Positions 1-3,936 of a DNA stretch of 5,271 nt are shown here, piece after piece. Made by a program: the position numbers and the translations under genes. Below the pieces are notes generated by a model. That model worked only from the letters and a program-made list of their open reading frames with translations. It made no database searches and was not told the origin of the DNA. Position 1 is the stretch's first letter. The number at the start of each line of letters is the position of its first letter. Source of the DNA: Helicobacteraceae bacterium. GTDB lineage: Bacteria; Campylobacterota; Campylobacteria; Campylobacterales; Sulfurimonadaceae. Where the stretch lies: contig JALWKG010000134.1 in NCBI GenBank assembly GCA_027081565.1, forward strand, positions 1 through 5,271, written 5' to 3'.

Positions 1-200
1 GTGAAGAACTTATCCAACGTGCGGATGATAAAGAAGAGATTGTTTTGGACCGTCTTAAAGTCTATCACGATCAGACCAAGCCATTGATCGATTTCTACAC
101 TAAAGAAGCCGCTGCCAACAGTGCTATTAAGTACATTCGTGTAGATGGTACCCAGAAGATCGATGCGGTAGAACAAGAAGTAATGGCACAGCTTTCTTAA
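1..200 (+). CDS. adk: Adenylate kinase, C-terminal fragment (5' end outside window)
   Basis: Adenylate kinase is a cytoplasmic enzyme that interconverts ATP + AMP and 2 ADP. The reading frame begins at base 3, runs 65 codons and ends with TAA at 198-200; the N-terminal P-loop and AMP-binding part lie upstream of the window. What is visible matches the end of the family: QRADDKEEIVLDRL (fragment residues 5-18) corresponds to the stretch after the LID domain, with the conserved Arg (R6), the Asp pair (D8, D9) and the second Arg (R17). It is followed by the YHDQTKPLIDFY helix, the strand YIRVDGT near fragment residues 44-50, and a final helix. The gene converges on the minus-strand gene that ends at 251. 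No frameshift or damage is visible in the part shown. The family call is secure; whether the whole gene is intact cannot be judged. Confidence 0.93.
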   Translation, partial: EELIQRADDKEEIVLDRLKVYHDQTKPLIDFYTKEAAANSAIKYIRVDGTQKIDAVEQEVMAQLS

Positions 201-226
201 AGTATAAAAACCCTGCTTAAGGGTTT
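201..226 (-). terminator. Candidate intrinsic terminator for the minus-strand gene (possibly bidirectional)
   Basis: AAACCC (208-213) and GGGTTT (221-226) form a 6-bp stem with a 7-base loop. Read on the minus strand, the stem is followed directly by TTATACTTT, giving a run of five T including the stem end, as expected for a Rho-independent terminator downstream of the gene ending at 251. On the plus strand only three T follow, so termination of adk here is less convincing. The stem is short, hence moderate confidence. Confidence 0.55.
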
Positions 227-230
227 AATT

Positions 231-251
231 AGAAGAGACAACCGCTCTTCT
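231..251. repeat. Perfect 7-bp inverted repeat between convergent genes
   Basis: AGAAGAG (231-237) and CTCTTCT (245-251) are perfect inverted repeats separated by ACAACCG. The right arm touches the last base of the stop codon of the minus-strand gene. There is no T-run directly after it on either strand, so alone it is not a standard terminator. With the neighbouring hairpin at 208-226 it may block read-through in both directions or protect an mRNA 3' end. The structure is seen; the role is inferred. Confidence 0.5.
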
Positions 252-1018
252 TAACGACGCAAAAGTCTATCCATCTCCACCTCATTATATCCCTCTACCA
301 CTCTGTTGTTTATAATCACCATTGGGATGCGTTGCCCTTTATATCTTTCAAAAAGAACTTTAGCTTCAAGATCATTATTGTAATCAAGCTCACGATATTT
401 GACACGATGATAATCAAAAAAACTTTTGATCTTGGCACCGTAAGGAGAGCGTGGGGTGTTGACAAGTGTCACTTCTCTGTAATAAGCGTCAGGAAGCCCC
501 GCATAGTTGGTGTGCATCTTAGGATAGTAGGGGGCAATAGAGCTCCACTCTGCTTTAACACGCGCATCCAAGTAGGTAGAGATATTCTGGTCTCGATGGG
601 CGTGATAATAGGTGTAGATCTTCTCACGTTGGTAAGGACCTTTGTAGTCTGCTTCATTCTTAGCATTGATGATAACCAAAAATATAGGGTAGTCATTAGC
701 TGCCATGACACTGTTAAGACGCTGGTGTAGATAGAGCATTAACTCGTTGTACTCTTTCTCTAACCCTTCTAATGCCAATTTATAAGCTTTGATTTGAGCC
801 GGAGTGCTTTTTCTGTTTAGGGGCAGAAAGTGCCCAAGGACTTTATCACTGTGGCGTTGGTAGGAGTGTACCAGTTGTTGAAATTTTGGTTCAAAGACCA
901 GAGGTTCGAGCTGAACCCTTGCTTCAAAGAGTTTGGTTGCTTTGTCGTGGTAGGGTGCCGGGTAGTTCAAAGCATAAAGTGTAAGGGAGAGAAGTAGTAA
1001 AGATGTGATACGTATCAC
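251..1018 (-). CDS. Exported protein with a cysteine-less glutaredoxin-like C-terminal domain
   Basis: This 255-residue protein starts with a short Sec-type signal peptide (R3, then a Leu-rich core at residues 5-16), probably cut after LYA16, so it should be periplasmic. Residues about 25-105 look helical and charged, with a possible coiled segment at 74-104. Residues about 112-180 are rich in Tyr and His. Residues 182-255 resemble a glutaredoxin/NrdH fold: a beta strand VTLVNTP, a helix, the strand KYRELDY, then RIPMVIINNRVVEGYNEVE, with the usual cis-proline (P232) and the GY/GF turn before the last helix. The redox motif, normally CPYC, reads SPYG at residues 191-194, and there is no Cys anywhere in the protein. 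Disulfide exchange chemistry is therefore unlikely; a binding or structural role is more plausible. The gene stands alone between adk and a divergent operon. I do not recognise a named family for the N-terminal part. The start is GTG at 1018-1016, fixed by a well-placed AAGGAG. Confidence 0.85.
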   Translation of the reverse strand: MIRITSLLLLSLTLYALNYPAPYHDKATKLFEARVQLEPLVFEPKFQQLVHSYQRHSDKVLGHFLPLNRKSTPAQIKAYKLALEGLEKEYNELMLYLHQRLNSVMAANDYPIFLVIINAKNEADYKGPYQREKIYTYYHAHRDQNISTYLDARVKAEWSSIAPYYPKMHTNYAGLPDAYYREVTLVNTPRSPYGAKIKSFFDYHRVKYRELDYNNDLEAKVLFERYKGQRIPMVIINNRVVEGYNEVEMDRLLRR

Positions 1019-1023
1019 GTCAG

Positions 1024-1029
1024 CTCCTT
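1024..1029 (-). promoter_or_regulatory. Ribosome binding site that fixes the GTG start of the glutaredoxin-like gene
   Basis: The plus-strand CTCCTT reads AAGGAG on the minus strand and lies 5 bases before the GTG start at 1018-1016. No in-frame ATG near this position has a comparable site, and the signal peptide begins directly at this GTG, so the non-ATG start is well supported. Confidence 0.8.
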
Positions 1030-1038
1030 GGTCAGGGT

Positions 1039-1050
1039 AATAGTACTATT
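1039..1050. repeat. Perfect 12-base palindrome at the predicted minus-strand start site; possible operator
   Basis: AATAGTACTATT is a perfect palindrome. It overlaps the -10 box (1048-1053) and the expected start site (about 1041) of the minus-strand promoter. A third copy of its half-site, AATAGTA, lies at 1069-1075. A repressor site is a reasonable guess, but the region is A+T-rich, where short palindromes arise by chance. Confidence 0.35.
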
Positions 1051-1056
1051 CTAGCA
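1041..1056 (-). promoter_or_regulatory. Candidate promoter of the glutaredoxin-like gene (extended -10)
   Basis: On the minus strand TGCTAGAAT is an extended -10 element, with TAGAAT at 1053-1048 preceded by TGC. It resembles the GCTATAAT-type box common in Campylobacterota, where the -35 element is often weak; no good -35 is seen here. Transcription would start near 1041, giving a leader of roughly 22 bases that just includes the AAGGAG site. Confidence 0.5.
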
Positions 1057-1059
1057 GAT

Positions 1060-1072
1060 TATTTTCAAAATA
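1060..1072. repeat. 13-base inverted repeat TATTTT-C-AAAATA in the divergent intergenic region
   Basis: The two 6-base arms are perfectly complementary around a single C. It lies between the -10 box and the expected -35 position of the minus-strand promoter, so it could be part of a regulatory site together with the palindrome at 1039-1050. The A+T-rich sequence makes chance occurrence likely. Confidence 0.25.
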
Positions 1073-1090
1073 GTAGAGAAAATCATAATT

Positions 1091-1119
1091 TTGCAAAGGG
1101 GTATAAAAATAGTTATATA
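1091..1119 (+). promoter_or_regulatory. Candidate sigma-70-like promoter upstream of the transporter operon
   Basis: TTGCAA (1091-1096) and TATATA (1114-1119) are separated by 17 bases, a conventional spacing. Transcription would begin near 1126 and give a leader of about 36 bases. It is an alternative to the -10 box at 1149-1154; both could be used. Confidence 0.35.
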
Positions 1120-1144
1120 GGTGTAAACGCTTTTCTCTCTTTTT

Positions 1145-1154
1145 TAGCTAAAAT
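1145..1154 (+). promoter_or_regulatory. Candidate Campylobacterota-type -10 box directly before the transporter gene
   Basis: TAGCTAAAAT ends in the -10 hexamer TAAAAT (1149-1154) and follows a T-rich tract (about 1131-1145), like the TTTAGCTATAAT-type promoters of this phylum. A start 7-8 bases downstream falls at or beside the ATG at 1162, which would give a leaderless or nearly leaderless mRNA. That fits the absence of a Shine-Dalgarno sequence there. Confidence 0.45.
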
Positions 1155-1161
1155 TCCAACA

Positions 1162-2049
1162 ATGAAACAGTATATCAATAATCTCGACCGTGGCGTACTC
1201 TACATGTTTATGGCCTCTTTTTTCTTTGCCATTATGGGTGCTTTTGCAAAGCTGTCCAGTGAGTCGATGAGCTCTCTTGAAGTGGTCTTTTTTCGTAATG
1301 TCTTTGGGGTGGCGCTGGTAGGTTATGCTGTATTGAAAAAACCGATGCAGCAAGATGGTGGTAAGCCTTGGTTACTCTTTTTTCGCGGTTTTATGGGTTT
1401 TGTGGCTCTTCTGGCCTTCTTTTATAACATCGCTCATATCCCTCTGGGTGATGCCATGACCTTTTCTAAGACCTCGCCCATATTTACCGCTGTTTTTGCA
1501 TGGCTTTTTCTTCATGAACGTATGTCAAAATTGGGGTGGATCGCGGTATTTTTAGGCTTTATTGGGATCGTGTTGATCACCAATCCCAGTGGATTCAACT
1601 TCTCAAAAACAGACCTTTTAGGTATCTTTAGCGGGGTAGGTGCAGCCTTGGCTTACACCTCGGTACGAGAGCTTAAAAAGCATTATGATACCCGCGCCAT
1701 TGTGCTTTCATTTATGGGAGTTGGTACCGTGGGGCCTCTGTTTTTGTTGGTGCTCTCTAATTATGTGAAGATTCCTGAACTTGATTTTATGTTGGGCACC
1801 TTTGTTATGCCGAGTGGAATGGTCTGGATCTATGTTGTGGGTATGGGACTTTTTGCGACCTTGGCCCAACTTTATATGACCAAGGCCTATGGCGCTTCAC
1901 AAGCCGGAATTGTTGGGGCTGTGAGCTATACAAACATTATCTTTTCTATAGGGGTAGGGCTGTTGCTCGGAGACGCACTACCTGATTTTATAACACTCTT
2001 GGGTATAATCTTCATCATAATCAGCGGATTACTCGTTGTCAAAAAATAG
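1162..2049 (+). CDS. DMT-superfamily transporter with two EamA domains
   Basis: This 295-residue inner-membrane protein has the length and layout of drug/metabolite transporters: two repeated EamA domains (about residues 14-141 and 152-293) of five helices each, ten membrane segments in all. Helices lie near 11-30, 38-57, 70-91, 97-117, 123-141, 152-169, 177-198, 218-240, 245-270 and 275-293. The typical EamA signature is visible as FLHERMSKLGWIAVFLGFIG (116-135), with a counterpart around LLGDALPDFITLLGIIF (268-284). The FFRN motif at 43-46 is also usual. Substrate cannot be told from sequence; relatives move amino acids, metabolites or other small molecules, usually outward. The ATG at 1162 has no Shine-Dalgarno sequence; M15 is an internal alternative, but the preceding residues resemble the usual N-terminus and it also lacks a good site. 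It is the first gene of the apparent operon, 9 bases before the next. Confidence 0.88.
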   Translation: MKQYINNLDRGVLYMFMASFFFAIMGAFAKLSSESMSSLEVVFFRNVFGVALVGYAVLKKPMQQDGGKPWLLFFRGFMGFVALLAFFYNIAHIPLGDAMTFSKTSPIFTAVFAWLFLHERMSKLGWIAVFLGFIGIVLITNPSGFNFSKTDLLGIFSGVGAALAYTSVRELKKHYDTRAIVLSFMGVGTVGPLFLLVLSNYVKIPELDFMLGTFVMPSGMVWIYVVGMGLFATLAQLYMTKAYGASQAGIVGAVSYTNIIFSIGVGLLLGDALPDFITLLGIIFIIISGLLVVKK

Positions 2050-2052
2050 GAG
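2048..2052 (+). promoter_or_regulatory. Ribosome binding site overlapping the transporter stop codon
   Basis: AGGAG shares its first two bases with the TAG stop (2047-2049) and sits 6 bases before the ATG at 2059. Ribosomes ending on the transporter gene finish on top of this site, which suggests translational coupling to the small membrane protein. Confidence 0.75.
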
Positions 2053-2058
2053 TGCTTT

Positions 2059-2256
2059 ATGGATTCAAATCTTTTATACTATGGTGGGTTAGGTCTTATC
2101 GCGATTTTAGCTTGGATGTCATACCAAAATGACAAGATGATGATGACGCTTATCTTTCTTGGAGTAGGTGCCTATTTTATCTATTCGCACAACACCGGTA
2201 ATACGGTGACAGACTTTACACACGAGACTGTTGATTCTATCAACAAACAGCTGTAG
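2059..2256 (+). CDS. Small two-helix membrane protein of unknown function
   Basis: This 65-residue protein has two hydrophobic segments, about residues 5-21 and 28-43, joined by a short polar turn YQNDK (22-26). A soluble tail of about 20 residues (TGNTVTDFTHETVDSINKQL) follows and could form a short helix. It looks like an inner-membrane hairpin. There is no Cys and no motif that I recognise. The coding call is supported by an AGGAG site 6 bases upstream, tight packing (9 bases after the transporter, 8 before kdsA) and the lack of a better frame here. Its place next to kdsA suggests a link with envelope biogenesis or with the upstream transporter, but that is only context. It could be a small accessory subunit or a protein of independent function. 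Confidence 0.75.
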   Translation: MDSNLLYYGGLGLIAILAWMSYQNDKMMMTLIFLGVGAYFIYSHNTGNTVTDFTHETVDSINKQL

Positions 2257-2264
2257 GCAGATAG

Positions 2265-3065
2265 ATGATACTTATGTCAGGACCTTGTGTCATAGAGAGT
2301 GAAGAAAACATCTTTGAGATCGCTAAAAAACTGGAGCGTTATCAAAATGATGAACGTATTGATTTTTATTTTAAGGCCAGTTTTGACAAGGCCAACCGCA
2401 CCTCTTTAGAGAGTTATCGCGGGCCAGGCCTTGAAGAGGGACTGCGTATCTTGCAAAAGGTCAAAGATGATTTTGGCTACAAGATCGTCACGGATATTCA
2501 TGAGTCTTATCAGGTCAACCCCGTGGCAGAAGTGGCAGATATCTTGCAGATCCCTGCGTTTTTATGCCGTCAGACAGACCTGCTGGTTGCTGCAGCCAAA
2601 ACAGAGCGTATCGTTAACATCAAAAAGGGTCAGTTTATGAACCCTAATGACATGAAGTACTCGGTGCTTAAAGTGCTGAAGACCCGCGGTTGTGACGAGG
2701 TCTCTTACAAAAATGCCCAGGCGAACAAGGTCCTTTTAACAGAGCGTGGCTCAAGTTTTGGTTATGGAAATCTGGTTGTAGATATGCGTTCTTTAGTGAT
2801 CATGCGCGAGTTTGCACCGGTCATCTTTGATGCGACTCACTCGGTTCAGATGCCGGGTGGCGGTGGCGGAACGACCTCGGGTGACAGCTCTATGGTCCCA
2901 CATCTCTCACGCGCTGCAGCAGCAGTCGGTGTTGATGGTTTCTTTTTTGAGACCCATATCGACCCAAGTTGTGCACTGAGTGATGGACCCAATATGTTGA
3001 CGTTAGAGAACCTCTACACAACAACAGAAAAAATATTAAAAATTCAAGAAACAGTAAAAGGATAA
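2265..3065 (+). CDS. kdsA: 3-deoxy-8-phosphooctulonate synthase (KDO-8-P synthase)
   Basis: This cytoplasmic enzyme condenses phosphoenolpyruvate with D-arabinose 5-phosphate to give KDO 8-phosphate, the precursor of the KDO sugar that joins lipid A to the lipopolysaccharide core. At 266 residues it has normal length. Family motifs are clear: GPCVIES (6-12), KASFDKANRTS (37-47), TDIHES (76-81), IPAFLCRQTDLL (96-107), KKGQF (120-124), ERGSSFGYGNLVVDMRS (160-176) and FDATHSVQMPGG (188-199). The metal ligands of the metal-dependent class, as known from the Aquifex enzyme, appear to be C8, H192, E229 and D240; non-metal enzymes have Asn in place of the Cys. The ATG at 2265 is preferred over the in-frame ATG at 2274 (M4) because a weak AGGC lies 6 bases before it. 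The gene follows the small membrane protein by 8 bases and precedes ribH by 2. Confidence 0.97.
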   Translation: MILMSGPCVIESEENIFEIAKKLERYQNDERIDFYFKASFDKANRTSLESYRGPGLEEGLRILQKVKDDFGYKIVTDIHESYQVNPVAEVADILQIPAFLCRQTDLLVAAAKTERIVNIKKGQFMNPNDMKYSVLKVLKTRGCDEVSYKNAQANKVLLTERGSSFGYGNLVVDMRSLVIMREFAPVIFDATHSVQMPGGGGGTTSGDSSMVPHLSRAAAAVGVDGFFFETHIDPSCALSDGPNMLTLENLYTTTEKILKIQETVKG

Positions 3066-3067
3066 AC

Positions 3068-3538
3068 ATGAGTTTGATCGAAGGTAGATTAAAAGTAATA
3101 AACGGAAAGAAAATAGCCATAGTAAGTACACGTTGGAACCATTTCATTGTAGATAGATTGGTAGAAGGTGCTAAAGATGCATTTGATCGTCATGGTGGAA
3201 ACAGTGAAGACATCGACCATGTCTTGGTACCGGGCGCATTTGAGCTCCCGATGATCGTCGATCGTCTTTTGGCGAGTGGAAAGTATGATGCTATCTGTGC
3301 ATTAGGTGCTGTGATCCGTGGTGCGACACCGCACTTTGACTATGTCTCTGCAGAGGCTACGAAGGGAATTGCAACGATGTCTCTTAAGTACTCTAAGCCG
3401 GTCTCTTTTGGCCTTTTGACAACAGACACCATTGAACAAGCGATCGAACGTGCCGGTACAAAAGCAGGTAACAAAGGTTTTGAAGCGATGACTGTGATCA
3501 TCGAGATGTTAGACCTCTACGAAACGTTGGAAGCGTAA
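3068..3538 (+). CDS. ribH: 6,7-dimethyl-8-ribityllumazine synthase
   Basis: Lumazine synthase catalyses the next-to-last step of riboflavin synthesis, joining 5-amino-6-ribitylamino-uracil with 3,4-dihydroxy-2-butanone 4-phosphate; in many bacteria it forms a 60-subunit shell or a pentamer. The 156-residue product is of standard length. Visible motifs are STRWNHFI (20-27, with the aromatic residue that stacks on the substrate), VPGAFELP (54-61), GAVIRGATPHFDYV (80-93, with the catalytic His at 89), SFGLLTTDTIEQA (113-125), ERAG (127-130) with the conserved Arg, and K135 in AGNKG. The ATG has AAAGGA at 3057-3062, inside the 3' end of kdsA, with 5 bases of spacing. The stop TAA shares one base with the nusB start. 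No FMN riboswitch precedes it; the gap from kdsA is 2 bases, so it depends on the operon promoter or a promoter within kdsA. Confidence 0.97.
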   Translation: MSLIEGRLKVINGKKIAIVSTRWNHFIVDRLVEGAKDAFDRHGGNSEDIDHVLVPGAFELPMIVDRLLASGKYDAICALGAVIRGATPHFDYVSAEATKGIATMSLKYSKPVSFGLLTTDTIEQAIERAGTKAGNKGFEAMTVIIEMLDLYETLEA

Positions 3539-3936
3539 TGGCAACCCGTCACCACGCCAGAATGGCCGTTGTCAGTCTACTGTATGCATATGACCTGGGT
3601 AATCAAAGCATTGCAGACTATACTGACGAGATTTTAGAAGACAAAAAAATCCGTAATAAGCAAAAAGAGTTTGCACTTGACCTCTTTAGAGGGGTTATGG
3701 AAAACCTTATGTCTGTTGATGAGGCGATCGTCAAACATCTTAAAGATTGGGATTTTGAGCGACTCGGTTCCGTAGAACGTGCGACACTGCGTCTGGGTGC
3801 TTACGAGATCATGAATACAGAGTTGGATTCTGCGGTAGTGATCAATGAGGCTATTGAGGTCTCAAAGGCCTTTGGTACGGAGCAGTCTCCGAAGTTTATT
3901 AACGGTGTACTAGACGCCATCGCTAAAGACAAATAA
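3538..3936 (+). CDS. nusB: Transcription antitermination factor NusB
   Basis: NusB binds boxA RNA with NusE (ribosomal protein S10) and helps RNA polymerase read through rRNA operons. The 132-residue product is all-helical and of usual length. Recognisable parts are the basic N-terminus TRHHARM (3-9), which corresponds to the RNA-binding arginine-rich start, the YAYDL helix near residue 17, LGSVERATLRLGAYEIM (76-92) and the family-typical end VVINEAIEVSKAFGTEQSPK (100-119), then FINGVLDAIAK. The start overlaps the ribH stop by one base (TAATG), and GGAAG at 3529-3533 with 4 bases of spacing can serve as a ribosome binding site. Its own stop overlaps the next start in the same way. The order kdsA-ribH-nusB is, from memory, shared with Helicobacter pylori and Campylobacter jejuni. 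Confidence 0.96.
   Translation: MATRHHARMAVVSLLYAYDLGNQSIADYTDEILEDKKIRNKQKEFALDLFRGVMENLMSVDEAIVKHLKDWDFERLGSVERATLRLGAYEIMNTELDSAVVINEAIEVSKAFGTEQSPKFINGVLDAIAKDK

Noticed and set aside
332..730. A 132-codon plus-strand frame and a minus-strand frame at 469-711 overlapping the glutaredoxin-like gene
   Set aside because: Both lie inside the 255-residue minus-strand gene, which has a signal peptide, a good start site and a recognisable fold; the shadows have none of these.
1144..1353. Minus-strand frame of 69 codons overlapping the transporter start
   Set aside because: It is antisense to a well-supported ten-helix transporter gene and shows no ribosome binding site or recognisable product.
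3040..3075. Possible FMN riboswitch before ribH
   Set aside because: There are only 2 bases between kdsA and ribH, and the upstream sequence is kdsA coding; no room or conserved riboswitch elements are present.
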